From the NCBI GenBank assembly GCA_019163175.1, contig JAFLKN010000045.1, positions 1 to 64,000 of the forward strand: a DNA stretch of 64,000 nucleotides, read 5' to 3'. The stretch is from Prolixibacteraceae bacterium. GTDB taxonomy: Bacteria > Bacteroidota > Bacteroidia > Bacteroidales > Prolixibacteraceae. The notes beneath the pieces are model-generated. The model saw only the letters and a list, made by a program, of their open reading frames with translations, was not told the origin of the DNA and did no database searches. This document shows, in pieces, positions 16,494 through 24,622 of the stretch. A program made the position numbers and the translations under genes. The number at the start of each line of letters is the position of its first letter. Position 1 is the stretch's first letter.

Positions 16494-16997
16494 ATGAAAC
16501 AGTTTTATATTCTAATCGCAATGATGCTCACGGCTTTGGCCGGATATTCTCAGGGACCCGAAAAAGCCATTGGAATCCGAGGAGGTATCTCTTCAGGATT
16601 TGAATACCGTGTATTTTCGGGTGATTTGACCTCGTACAAAGTATTGCTATCAACCCGGAAACGAGGCTTGCAGCTTACTGGTATGAAAGAATTCCATATG
16701 CCCAACGCCTTCGAGTTCAATGAAGATTTGTCGTTCATTTATGGTTTCGGAGCACATGTTGGGTTCGAATCGTGGTACGCAGGTTACTATGATGTTGAAT
16801 ATCCAAATGTATGGTATAGCAATAGAAAATCAGGACCAATTGCCGGGCTCGACGGACTGGCTGCCGTGGAATACACAATCCCTCAGATTCCTCTTGTAGT
16901 TGGTATTGAAGCCAAACCCTATTTCAACCTCTTCGGAAAAAATTTCTTCCAGTTACAGCCATTCGATTTTGCGTTCACCGTGAAATATACATTTTAA
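16494..16997 (+). CDS. Small exported barrel-like protein
   Basis: This 167-residue protein has a signal peptide ending YSQG (about residue 20). It continues with short amphipathic, glycine- and aromatic-rich strands (IGIRGGISSGFEYRVF, YGFGAHVGFESWYAGYY) and ends in a terminal strand with Phe as last residue (FDFAFTVKYTF), the usual signature of outer-membrane beta-barrels. It starts 45 bases after the head-GIN lipoprotein and is probably co-transcribed with it. A TATATTTG element at 16472-16479 is too close to the start to be confident about. Specific function unknown. Confidence 0.75.
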   Translation: MKQFYILIAMMLTALAGYSQGPEKAIGIRGGISSGFEYRVFSGDLTSYKVLLSTRKRGLQLTGMKEFHMPNAFEFNEDLSFIYGFGAHVGFESWYAGYYDVEYPNVWYSNRKSGPIAGLDGLAAVEYTIPQIPLVVGIEAKPYFNLFGKNFFQLQPFDFAFTVKYTF

Positions 16998-17019
16998 GAA
17001 AACCAGCATTAAAGAAACA

Positions 17020-17088
17020 AAGTACCTGAGTTACAAAGTACAAAAGACAAGAAAGACTCCTTGCGACTTAGTTACTCAGGTACTTTTT
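17020..17088 (+). terminator. Inverted repeat with T tract after the small barrel gene
   Basis: AAGTACCTGAGTTAC (17020-17034) pairs with GTTACTCAGGTACTT (17071-17085) with a single mismatch, and the second arm runs into T's. The 36-base loop is long for an intrinsic terminator. It separates the genes at 16494 and 17121. Confidence 0.5.
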
Positions 17089-17120
17089 AACTTCAAAAAA
17101 CAACAATTAAACATTTCAGA

Positions 17121-17744
17121 ATGAAAAAATTAACACTCCTGATTTTTCTGGGGTTAGGTTTCCTATTGGCTACCGCCCAGGAATACAACGACAATGACCA
17201 GATCTCGACAATCTTCTCAAAGAACCGCAAAAATGGCGGTTACGGCGCTCTCTCATTTAATTACACCCAGATTGATGGTAAAGATGCTTTCCTGATGGGT
17301 GCGCGTGGCTCATGGATTATCGACCACTCGTTTGCTATTGGTCTCGGGGGCTGTGGTTTCATAAACGACGTAAATTACCACAATGTTTTGAACAATGAAC
17401 TGAACTACAACATGGCCGGTGGTTATGGAGGCCTGTACCTCGAACCAATCCTAGCCCCCCGCCTGCCCGTGCATCTTTCGTTTCCTGTGCTGTTTGGTAT
17501 TGGGGCAATTACCAACATCGAAGATCACCGAAACTGGGACGATTGGGTTTTCGATGAATCGAATGACGATATTTACCTTGTTTTTGAGCCATCGGTTGAA
17601 CTTGAATTTAACATGACACGCCATTTGCGGCTTGCAGGCTCGATTGGGTACCGGTTTACATCCGACATTGACATTGTAAATACCAATCCCGATATTTTGA
17701 AAGGAACCAACATCGGCATCGTTTTTAAATTTGGTAAATTCTAA
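17121..17744 (+). CDS. Exported outer-membrane beta-barrel-like protein
   Basis: This 207-residue protein has a signal peptide (MKKLTLLIFLGLGFLLATAQ). It continues with strands typical of small Bacteroidota outer-membrane barrels (GALSFNYTQIDGKDAFLMGARGSW, with glycine-rich turns) and a C-terminal strand ending in Phe (IGIVFKFGKF). It is the last gene of the head-GIN group, 123 bases after the previous gene with a hairpin in between, so it may be only partly co-transcribed. A strong terminator follows. It may be a porin-like or structural barrel; no specific family is recognised. Confidence 0.75.
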   Translation: MKKLTLLIFLGLGFLLATAQEYNDNDQISTIFSKNRKNGGYGALSFNYTQIDGKDAFLMGARGSWIIDHSFAIGLGGCGFINDVNYHNVLNNELNYNMAGGYGGLYLEPILAPRLPVHLSFPVLFGIGAITNIEDHRNWDDWVFDESNDDIYLVFEPSVELEFNMTRHLRLAGSIGYRFTSDIDIVNTNPDILKGTNIGIVFKFGKF

Positions 17745-17768
17745 AAAGTACGCTTTGTATTCGTGTAA

Positions 17769-17806
17769 GTCAAGGTTTCAGTCTACAGTGAAGCCTTGAC
17801 TTTTTT
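17769..17806 (+). terminator. Rho-independent terminator
   Basis: GTCAAGGTTTC (17769-17779) pairs with GAAGCCTTGAC (17790-17800) through one G-U pair, followed directly by six T's. It closes the head-GIN/barrel gene group and lies inside an apparent upstream extension of the EamA reading frame, which argues against that extension. Confidence 0.8.
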
Positions 17807-17833
17807 CTGCTTTTTTATCTTCCCATTTATCCA

Positions 17834-17841
17834 TACTTTTG
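17834..17841 (+). promoter_or_regulatory. TAnnTTTG -7 element for the EamA gene
   Basis: TACTTTTG, 20 bases before the chosen ATG at 17862. The region 20-25 bases upstream is T-rich but lacks a TTG. Confidence 0.45.
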
Positions 17842-17861
17842 CGGCTCAATCAAAAACAAAA

Positions 17862-18779
17862 ATGAAGAATAAATCCTGGCTTCCTTTTGGAGCAGCTCTT
17901 TTATCCATGATCTTCTGGAGCTTTTCTTTTGTCTGGGTAAAAGTGGTTTACGAAGCTTACGGGCCACTGACAACAGTTCTATTCAGACTGCTCATCTCAT
18001 CCGGATTAATGCTCATTTTCACCATCCTCAGCCGCAAACTTCAAAAAATACAAACCGGCGATTTGAAGCTTTTTCTTCTGATGGCCTTTTTCGAGCCTTT
18101 TCTTTATTTCATGGGCGAAAGCTACGGCTTGAAATACGTTTCATCAACAGTTGCGTCGGTTATTGTAGCAACTATTCCGTTGTTTTCGCCTGTTGCTGCC
18201 TGGTACTTCTACAAAGAAAAACTCAGCCGCACAAACCTTTATGGCTTAATAATTACCTTCCTGGGAGTTAGCTTGGTAGTGCTCGATACCTCGTTTAATT
18301 TCAATGCTTCACCGTTGGGTGTATCACTCGAATTTTTGGCGGTAGCAGGAGCAATTGGCTATGCCAGCGTGCTAAAAGGCATTTCGCACAGGTACAATAC
18401 CTTTACCATCATCACCTACCAAAACCTGATTGGCGCCTTCTTCTTTCTTCCGTTCTGGATGGGCTTCGAAATGAAAGATTTCACGCAGGTTCCATTTCAT
18501 GCCGAAGCCTTTTGGGCCATCATTAAACTGGCTATTTTTGCGTCAACATTCGCTTTTATGCTGTTCACTTACAGCGTGCGGAACATCGGAATCAACAAAT
18601 CAAATATTTTCATCAACGTTATACCGGTATTCGTGGCGGTTATTGCCTACATCGTTTTAGGCGACCAACTTAATTTTCACCAGATGGTTGGAATTGCCAT
18701 TGTTATCTCCGGATTATTTTTAGCTCAAATTAACTGGAAACGAAAAAAGAATGGATCAAATCCCATATATCAAGCCTGA
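17862..18779 (+). CDS. EamA/DMT-family transporter
   Basis: This 305-residue integral membrane protein has about ten helices in two tandem EamA repeats, starting MKNKSWLPFGAALLSMIFWSF, where the WSFSFVWVK pattern is typical of the first helix. A second EamA motif block begins near residue 155. It belongs to the drug/metabolite transporter superfamily, which exports or imports small metabolites; the substrate cannot be deduced. I start at ATG 17862 because the in-frame ATG at 17796 lies inside the preceding terminator and upstream of the -7 element. Its 3' end overlaps the next gene by 29 bases. Confidence 0.92.
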   Translation: MKNKSWLPFGAALLSMIFWSFSFVWVKVVYEAYGPLTTVLFRLLISSGLMLIFTILSRKLQKIQTGDLKLFLLMAFFEPFLYFMGESYGLKYVSSTVASVIVATIPLFSPVAAWYFYKEKLSRTNLYGLIITFLGVSLVVLDTSFNFNASPLGVSLEFLAVAGAIGYASVLKGISHRYNTFTIITYQNLIGAFFFLPFWMGFEMKDFTQVPFHAEAFWAIIKLAIFASTFAFMLFTYSVRNIGINKSNIFINVIPVFVAVIAYIVLGDQLNFHQMVGIAIVISGLFLAQINWKRKKNGSNPIYQA

Positions 18780-19263
18780 AAAATTAAGAGAATTTACCAA
18801 CAACCGGAGACAGGATTTCACTTTGCTTTTCAAAAAATTGAAAGCTAAAAAACCCAAGAATCTGGATGATGTGGTTCACGAATTACACAATGAAGCATTC
18901 GACCAGTTCGATTGCCTGACCTGTGCCAACTGCTGCTCAACAATTAGCCCGGTAATAACAGAGAAAGATGCAGAACGGATGGCTAAACGACTTAAGATGA
19001 AAGCCGTTGATTTTATTTCCCAATACTTACGCATCGACGAAGACAAAGATTACGTTTTCAAGCAAACACCCTGTCCGTTTCTGATGTCGGACAATTATTG
19101 CATGGTTTACGAAGACAGGCCCAAAGCCTGCCGTGAATACCCGCATACCGACCGCAAACGCATGTACCAAATACTCAACCTTACACATAAAAACTGCGAA
19201 GTTTGTCCGGTTGTTTTCTGCATTACCGACGAACTGGCCAGAAACTCCGTTTTTAAAGTTTAG
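18751..19263 (+). CDS. YkgJ-family cysteine cluster protein
   Basis: This 170-residue protein carries the CxxC(x)nCC-type cluster: CLTCANCC (about residues 49-56), then PCPFL, CMVY and CREYPHT, and finally CEVCPVVFC. The pattern matches the YkgJ/UPF0153 family, proposed to bind zinc or an iron-sulphur cluster. The biochemical role is not established. The start lies inside the end of the EamA gene, so the two are probably translated from one mRNA, although no functional link is obvious. No membrane segment or signal peptide. Confidence 0.88.
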   Translation: MDQIPYIKPEKLREFTNNRRQDFTLLFKKLKAKKPKNLDDVVHELHNEAFDQFDCLTCANCCSTISPVITEKDAERMAKRLKMKAVDFISQYLRIDEDKDYVFKQTPCPFLMSDNYCMVYEDRPKACREYPHTDRKRMYQILNLTHKNCEVCPVVFCITDELARNSVFKV

Positions 19264-19382
19264 CTTTACTAAAAAGCAAATTTCTGTTGCAAAGAATTAA
19301 CTAAACTGCAACAAATAGCATCAAATAAATGCCTTATTTGCTGCGCAAATTATTCATCGGGAAAAAGGATAAAATTACCTTC

Positions 19383-20795
19383 ATGGAATTAGGAAATCAC
19401 ATTATAATTGGCGGCGCTGAATGGTGTGCCTTACCCGGACTGAATATTCCGGCGGTAAAAGCACGGGTCGATTCAGGTGCAAAAACATCAGCCTTACATG
19501 CCAGTAACATTCAAAAGATTAACCGGAAAGGTGAGAAATGGGTCAGTTTTGAAGTACATCCCATTCAGGAGTCACGGCGGATTACCATTCGATGTGAAGC
19601 CAAAGTTATCGATCAGCGGATTGTAAAAAGTTCGAGCGGAATAGCCGAGAAAAGATATGTAATACAATCGGCTATGAAAATTGGTAGCCACCAATGGAAC
19701 ATTGAACTGACCTTAGCTAACCGCGACTCGATGGGTTTCCGGATGCTGTTGGGCCGTGAAGCCATGGAAAACCGGGTACTAGTCGATCCCGCAAATAGTT
19801 TTTTGCTGGGCGATTATGCTGAAGGAAAAATTAACGAGTTGTATCAGCATGTAAAAGATGTCCGCAGCGGTTTGCGAATTGGATTACTGGCTAGTAATCC
19901 ATTGTTATACAGCAACCAGCGAATCATGAAAGCAGGAGAAGAACGTGGCCACGAAATGGTTTTCCTGAATGTGCAGCAATGCTATATGAAACTGGATGCC
20001 ACCCATCCTGAAATCAGGTATCGTGGGGGCAAAAGTCTTACCAATCTGGATGCCATTGTGCCACGCATAAAACCCAATCTAACCTTCTACAGTTTGGCAT
20101 TAATCAGGCAATTTGAGGCGCTTGGTATTTTTTGTGCCAACTCCTGGGAAGCCATCAGCAAATCGCGCGACAAGCTGTATTCATCTCAGCTCTTTTCTCA
20201 AAATGGAATTCACATTCCAATTACAGGTTTTGCCAAATCGCCACTCGACACCACCGATTTAATCAACATGGTAAATGGAGCGCCATTGGTCATCAAATTG
20301 CTTGAAGGAACTCAGGGGAAAGGAGTTGTACTGGCTGAAAATGCCAAAGCTGCAGAAAGCGTGATCAATGCATTTAAAAGCCTTCAGGCCAACATTTTGG
20401 TTCAGGAATTTATAAAGGAAGCCGAAGGCAGAGACATTCGCTGCTTTGTAATTGACGGCAAAGTCGTTGCATCGATTCAACGTGAAGCGGCCAAAGGCGA
20501 ATTCAGGGCCAATTTACATCAGGGAGGAAAAGCATCGCTCATTAAAATTACGAAAGATGAAAAAAAACTGGCTGTAAAGGCAGCCAAAGTACTCGGACTG
20601 CAAATTGCCGGAGTCGATATCATTCGCTCGAACAGAGGTCCATTGGTCTTGGAAGTGAACTCGTCGCCCGGACTTGAAGGCATTGAGCAGGCCACAGGAA
20701 AAGACATTGCCGGAATGATGATAAGCGCGATTGAAAAGCAATTGGGATGGCAGAGCGATTTGGTAATAAGAACTTCAGATAAGAAAATTACATAG
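19383..20795 (+). CDS. Fused RimB-like protease and RimK-like ATP-grasp ligase
   Basis: The 470-residue product joins two domains. Residues about 5-140 match the 'ATP-dependent zinc protease' family (PF05618; RimB-like, retropepsin fold): [11 protein letters not shown], then the aspartic-protease-like [11 protein letters not shown] (Asp30) and LLGREAM. Residues about 155-450 are a RimK-type ATP-grasp ligase: [51 protein letters not shown], and the metal-binding [13 protein letters not shown]. RimK adds glutamates to the C-terminus of ribosomal protein S6, and RimB is its partner in pseudomonads. The fusion suggests a combined ligase/protease, but the substrate here is unknown. I prefer ATG 19383, which matches the family's N-terminus; ATG 19329 would add 18 residues. 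Confidence 0.88.
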   Translation: MELGNHIIIGGAEWCALPGLNIPAVKARVDSGAKTSALHASNIQKINRKGEKWVSFEVHPIQESRRITIRCEAKVIDQRIVKSSSGIAEKRYVIQSAMKIGSHQWNIELTLANRDSMGFRMLLGREAMENRVLVDPANSFLLGDYAEGKINELYQHVKDVRSGLRIGLLASNPLLYSNQRIMKAGEERGHEMVFLNVQQCYMKLDATHPEIRYRGGKSLTNLDAIVPRIKPNLTFYSLALIRQFEALGIFCANSWEAISKSRDKLYSSQLFSQNGIHIPITGFAKSPLDTTDLINMVNGAPLVIKLLEGTQGKGVVLAENAKAAESVINAFKSLQANILVQEFIKEAEGRDIRCFVIDGKVVASIQREAAKGEFRANLHQGGKASLIKITKDEKKLAVKAAKVLGLQIAGVDIIRSNRGPLVLEVNSSPGLEGIEQATGKDIAGMMISAIEKQLGWQSDLVIRTSDKKIT

Positions 20796-20896
20796 CTGTT
20801 TATTTTCCCATTCGCCCCAAGCACTTTGCGCTTTAAACTAAAGTTAATAAAAGCAAATGCCTTCGGATCATGTTAGGTGGTTCGGAAGCTATTTTC

Positions 20897-20904
20897 TACT
20901 TTTG
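20897..20904 (+). promoter_or_regulatory. TAnnTTTG -7 element for tpiA
   Basis: TACTTTTG, 38 bases before the tpiA ATG. A TTA at 20873-20875 lies 21 bases upstream of it, one base off the TTG -33 consensus at about the right spacing. Confidence 0.5.
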
Positions 20905-20941
20905 AGAAAATTTTCAATAAAAACTATTAAAACCATTGATA

Positions 20942-21700
20942 ATGAGAAAAAAGATTGTTGCCGGAAACTGGAAATGCAATACAACCATTCAGGAAGGTAT
21001 TGAATTGGCGAAAGCTGTAAACGAATTAGTTGTTACTACTGGTGCAAAAGATGTTGTGGTTGTTCTTGGAACTCCATTTACTCACCTTACCAGCGTTGTT
21101 GCTGCTGTTGATTCTACCCGCGTTGGAGTAGCCGCACAAAACTGTGCTGCTGAAGCTAAAGGTGCATTTACAGGCGAAGTTTCGGCTGCTATGGTAAAAT
21201 CTACAGGTGCCGAATTTGTAATTTTAGGTCACTCAGAGCGTCGCGAATATTATGGCGAAACCAGTGCCACACTGAATAAAAAAGTTGCTCTTGCTTTAGC
21301 CAATGGCTTAACTCCAATCTATTGCTGCGGCGAAGCTTTATCAGTTCGCGAAGCCAACGAACAAAACGCCTATGTAAAAACTCAGTTGGAAGAAACAATT
21401 TTCAACCTGAGTGCTGAAGACTTTTCGAAACTTGCAATTGCATACGAACCAATCTGGGCAATCGGTACTGGCGTAACTGCTTCAACCGCACAGGCTCAGG
21501 AAATGCTTGCTTTCATCCGCGGTTTGATTGCAGAAAAATTCGGGAAGGCTGTTGCTGAAGAAACTTCAATTCTTTATGGTGGTAGCTGCAACGCTAAAAA
21601 TGCCAACGAATTATTTGCACAACCCGACATCGACGGTGGTTTAATTGGTGGAGCATCGTTGAAAGCCGAAGATTTCCTTCCTATCATCAATGCATATTAA
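20942..21700 (+). CDS. tpiA: Triosephosphate isomerase
   Basis: This 252-residue TIM barrel interconverts dihydroxyacetone phosphate and glyceraldehyde 3-phosphate in cytoplasmic glycolysis/gluconeogenesis. All the catalytic signatures are present: AGNWKCN (Lys11), LGHSERR (catalytic His), [10 protein letters not shown] (catalytic Glu), and the phosphate-binding [10 protein letters not shown] and GGLIGGASL. The length is normal. ATG 20942 fits the family start ([11 protein letters not shown]); a TTG six bases upstream is in frame but unnecessary. The codon use is GC-richer and more biased than that of its neighbours, as expected for a highly expressed gene. It stands alone, with a promoter element before it and a terminator after it. 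Confidence 0.99.
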   Translation: MRKKIVAGNWKCNTTIQEGIELAKAVNELVVTTGAKDVVVVLGTPFTHLTSVVAAVDSTRVGVAAQNCAAEAKGAFTGEVSAAMVKSTGAEFVILGHSERREYYGETSATLNKKVALALANGLTPIYCCGEALSVREANEQNAYVKTQLEETIFNLSAEDFSKLAIAYEPIWAIGTGVTASTAQAQEMLAFIRGLIAEKFGKAVAEETSILYGGSCNAKNANELFAQPDIDGGLIGGASLKAEDFLPIINAY

Positions 21701-21735
21701 CATTCTGCTGAGGTAAAATTCTTTACTCTATATAC

Positions 21736-21766
21736 AAGACCATTCGGCAACGGATGGTCTTTTTTT
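21736..21766 (+). terminator. Rho-independent terminator of tpiA
   Basis: AAGACCATTCG (21736-21746) and CGGATGGTCTT (21751-21761) form an 11-pair stem with a GCAA tetraloop, followed by a seven-T tract overlapping the stem end. Confidence 0.85.
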
Positions 21767-21816
21767 ATGCTATCTTTGGATATCTGTTATTGCTATAATA
21801 CTTTTACCTGCTGACT

Positions 21817-22620
21817 ATGAACGACAGTTCACCCGCTTTTACTGCCGAAAACGAAGAATTAACCCGAAAATTAGAACTGCTGCATCAGGAATTTCTGGAT
21901 CTTTTTACTTGTCACAAAGACATGGTTGAAAATGAATCGGTCGTTCTCACCTCGCTTTACCTCGAAAAATTGGGCCGAATTCAACTCGAATTGCTCGAAA
22001 AGCAAACCGAAGCTGCCCGGCTTAAGATGAAAATGAATTTGATACAGGCGGCAATCAACCGCGATGAAAAGCCTGATTTATATGCCATTGATAAGGAAAT
22101 AAATACCCGATTGCAAATCTATTATGCTGAAATAGCAGCGCAATCGGCGCAATTGGATACAGCGAGAAAGGTACTTTCACATTTAATCTCTGAAGAAGAT
22201 GTCCGAAAGCTGAAAGAAATCTTCAGGTTACTTTGCAAAAGGCTGCATCCCGATTTGAATACGCATCAAACTGAAGCTGAAAAGGATTTGTTCATCAAAG
22301 TTAAAGCTGCCTACGATTTGCAGCAATTAAGCGAATTACAGAAGATTTTACTCTTTCTGGATGAGTCATGTACAGAAAACCTGACCTTGACTACGGGCGA
22401 TGAAAAACTAAGAAGAATAAAACATCTGGAACGAAATATTTCTGATTTGAAAGAAAAAATAGCTCAATTAAAACAGAGCTTTCCGTTCAGCATAGAAGAA
22501 CTGATTTTCAATGAAGAAGCTGTTCTACAGAAACAGGAAGAAATACAAAATCAGATTAAAAATATTGAAAAAGAAATAGATAAATACAGCAACATCATAA
22601 GCATAATGATCGATGAATGA
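21817..22620 (+). CDS. Coiled-coil protein with J-like domain
   Basis: This 267-residue cytoplasmic protein is mostly charged helix. Residues about 125-185 resemble a J domain, with the diagnostic His-Pro-Asp in KRLHPDLN, preceded by LKEIFRLLC and followed by EKDLFIKVKAAYDLQQLSELQKIL. The HPD tripeptide stimulates DnaK ATPase in true J proteins. Long coiled-coil flanks (residues about 10-120 and 190-265) replace the G/F and zinc domains of DnaJ, so it would be a class C co-chaperone. It overlaps the HIRAN-domain gene by 8 bases, implying joint translation. Client and partner are unknown. Confidence 0.82.
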   Translation: MNDSSPAFTAENEELTRKLELLHQEFLDLFTCHKDMVENESVVLTSLYLEKLGRIQLELLEKQTEAARLKMKMNLIQAAINRDEKPDLYAIDKEINTRLQIYYAEIAAQSAQLDTARKVLSHLISEEDVRKLKEIFRLLCKRLHPDLNTHQTEAEKDLFIKVKAAYDLQQLSELQKILLFLDESCTENLTLTTGDEKLRRIKHLERNISDLKEKIAQLKQSFPFSIEELIFNEEAVLQKQEEIQNQIKNIEKEIDKYSNIISIMIDE

Positions 22621-22999
22621 ATCTATACTGCCGGTAACTCCCGGATTGCTGGCACTGCTAAGCAGTGAAAAAACAGGAATAACTCCTTTTACACAGGAAA
22701 TATTTTTATTGGAAATTGTGGTTGCGGGTACAAGTTTTTGCAAAGAATTAGAAACTATTGAAGACAAAATTGTTCCTGAAAAGGTTTTACCAATGAAAAG
22801 GGAGCCCAACAATAAATTCGATGAGTTTGCAATCGCCATTTATTGCGATTCAATTCGCGTCGGGTTTGTTCCTGCCGAAATGAATTTAGTATGTTCACGG
22901 TTAATGGACGCAGGCAAATTATTCTTTTGCAGGGTGGTTTCGAAAGATTGGAAAAACAAATGGCTAAAAATTAAAGCCAACATTTATATGGTCGAATAA
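22613..22999 (+). CDS. Stand-alone HIRAN domain protein
   Basis: This 128-residue protein contains a HIRAN-type core: LEIVVAGTSFCKE, then LPMKREPNNKFDEFAIAIYCDSIRVGF (motif K-R-E-P-N-N-x-x-D-E-x-A-I-A-I), VPAEMN and LMDAGKLFFCRV. HIRAN domains bind DNA ends or ssDNA 3' ends in proteins such as HLTF/Rad5, and occur as small single-domain proteins in bacteria. Here it is translationally coupled to the J-like coiled-coil protein (8-base overlap) and precedes prmA by 35 bases. A link to DNA damage or stalled replication is an inference from the family only. Confidence 0.85.
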   Translation: MNESILPVTPGLLALLSSEKTGITPFTQEIFLLEIVVAGTSFCKELETIEDKIVPEKVLPMKREPNNKFDEFAIAIYCDSIRVGFVPAEMNLVCSRLMDAGKLFFCRVVSKDWKNKWLKIKANIYMVE

Positions 23000-23034
23000 T
23001 TTGGAAAGTAGAATTTATTTAAAAGAGACAAACA

Positions 23035-23868
23035 ATGATTTACACTCAAATAAGCTTTAAATTAACTCCTGACAGCCAGGAAAATCGCGAAATTTTAATT
23101 GCACTTCTCTCTGATATAGCCTTCGAAAGTTTCGATGAAAACGACGAATCTGTTATGGGATATATTCCCGGTGAATCTGCAAATCTGGATGAAATCAGGG
23201 AAATAACTGCTCTCCTACCCTTTATGGTATCAATTGAGGATGAAACTATTCCGGATCAAAACTGGAACGAAGTATGGGAGAAAAACTATTTCAAACCTTT
23301 GCTGATTGGTGGCAAGTGTTTGGTTCGGGCGCCATTTCATACCGAATACGAAACCGCTGAATTTGAACTGGTCATCGAACCGAAAATGGCTTTCGGAACC
23401 GGCAATCACGAAACAACAACTTTGGTTGCCGAACAAATTCTGGATATGGATTTGACTGGCAAAACAGTATTGGATATGGGTTGCGGTACCGGAATTCTTG
23501 GGATGCTGGCTTCGTTGAAAGGCGCAAAAAATATTACGGCCATCGACATCGATTCCTGGTCGTTCGAGAGCACAGTAGAAAATGCCCGCCTGAATAACAT
23601 CTTTAATCTGGAAGCCAAATTGGGTGATGCCGGTTTGCTCGGTAATGAGACTTACGAAATCATTTTTGCCAACATCCATAAAAATGTCATCATCAACGAT
23701 TTGCCTATTTATGAAAGTGTATTGCAATCGGGCGGAAAACTTTACCTGAGTGGCTTCTATACCCACGACATGCCCGATGTAAAAGCCAAAGCCGAATCGG
23801 TGGGACTATTGGAAACAGGATACCACGAAAAGAATAACTGGGTTGTTTATTCGTTTGAAAAGTCATAA
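23035..23868 (+). CDS. prmA: Ribosomal protein L11 methyltransferase
   Basis: This 277-residue SAM-dependent methyltransferase trimethylates lysines and the N-terminus of ribosomal protein L11. The N-terminal substrate-recognition domain (residues about 1-60) is followed by WEKNYFKP and the family hallmark EPKMAFGTGNHETT. The SAM site is LDMGCGTGILGMLA, followed by ITAIDID and FANIHKN (N-I-x-x-N motif). The length is typical for Bacteroidota PrmA. It is close behind the HIRAN gene and could be in the same transcript; the pairing with tpiA upstream is also common in Bacteroidota, as far as I recall. Confidence 0.97.
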   Translation: MIYTQISFKLTPDSQENREILIALLSDIAFESFDENDESVMGYIPGESANLDEIREITALLPFMVSIEDETIPDQNWNEVWEKNYFKPLLIGGKCLVRAPFHTEYETAEFELVIEPKMAFGTGNHETTTLVAEQILDMDLTGKTVLDMGCGTGILGMLASLKGAKNITAIDIDSWSFESTVENARLNNIFNLEAKLGDAGLLGNETYEIIFANIHKNVIINDLPIYESVLQSGGKLYLSGFYTHDMPDVKAKAESVGLLETGYHEKNNWVVYSFEKS

Positions 23869-23884
23869 AAAGTTCCAAATTCAA

Positions 23885-23914
23885 GGTTCCAGATAAGGCC
23901 CAGTCGATGGAACC
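23885..23914. repeat. Small intergenic inverted repeat
   Basis: GGTTCCA (23885-23891) and TGGAACC (23908-23914) flank 16 bases, and a GTTCCA copy lies just upstream. No T tract follows, so it is not a convincing terminator. Confidence 0.35.
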
Positions 23915-23950
23915 AAAAACCCGTAACTTGCAACTGGTAACAACAAACCT

Positions 23951-24619
23951 ATGGATCAAATTATACACTATCTGACCAGCAAATTTGGTCAAACGTTTCC
24001 TCATAAACCCGATGCAGCAATTGCAGAACGAATCAATCGGTTAAACCGCCTGCAACTGATAGAACTTCGGCATAGGCTGTTTCAGGAGGCCCGGAAATTT
24101 GACGTTAGCGATCATGGACAGCAAACTCTTTTCTGGCTTCAAAACTGTTTCGACCTGATTGACAACAACATGTTTCGCATGCATCAGGTATACTTCAGCC
24201 CGGGAACCGAAATTCTGGAGTCGATTTCTGAATTGTTGAGACAGGCACAAGAGACTCTTGATTTATGTGTTTTTACAATTACAGACGAACGACTCGCCAC
24301 CGATTTAGTTGAATGTCTGGATCGCGGCATAAAGGTTAGATTGATTACCGACGATGATAAAATATACGACCATGGCTCAGCAATCCATAATCTAAAAAAC
24401 GCTGGAATACCTATTAAAATTGATCATTCACAATATCACATGCATCACAAATTTGGAATTATCGATTCCCGAATTGTCTTTACAGGAAGCTTCAACTGGA
24501 CTTATACCGCGTCCAAACACAATCAGGAAAACCTGTTGGTAACCTCCAACTACGAAATTGTAAAACAATACGCTGAAGAATACGAGATCCTTTGGAAAGA
24601 AATGTTTTGGATGAAGTAA
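23951..24619 (+). CDS. Phospholipase D-like single-HKD protein (nuclease-type)
   Basis: This 222-residue protein has a helical N-terminus (about 70 residues) and a PLD-like domain. The domain carries one complete HKD motif, HHKFGIIDSRIVFTGSFNWT, with His, Lys and Asp at the canonical spacing and the GSFNWT finish. Single-HKD proteins act as dimers; relatives include bacterial endonucleases such as Nuc and the mitochondrial PLD6 enzyme. The stretch VYFSPGTEILESISELL is the usual first strand and helix of the fold. There is no signal peptide, so a cytoplasmic nuclease or phosphodiesterase is likely. It converges with the GH5 gene, leaving only 3 bases between stop codons. Confidence 0.85.
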   Translation: MDQIIHYLTSKFGQTFPHKPDAAIAERINRLNRLQLIELRHRLFQEARKFDVSDHGQQTLFWLQNCFDLIDNNMFRMHQVYFSPGTEILESISELLRQAQETLDLCVFTITDERLATDLVECLDRGIKVRLITDDDKIYDHGSAIHNLKNAGIPIKIDHSQYHMHHKFGIIDSRIVFTGSFNWTYTASKHNQENLLVTSNYEIVKQYAEEYEILWKEMFWMK

Positions 24620-24622
24620 GAG

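Noticed and set aside
17796-17861. N-terminal extension of the EamA transporter from ATG 17796
   Set aside because: It lies within the preceding terminator hairpin and upstream of the TACTTTTG element; the family start is at 17862.
19285-19313. TGTTGCA/TGCAACA inverted repeat as terminator or ECF promoter
   Set aside because: The stem is only 7 pairs with no T tract, and no GTC lies 16 bases after the GCAACA.
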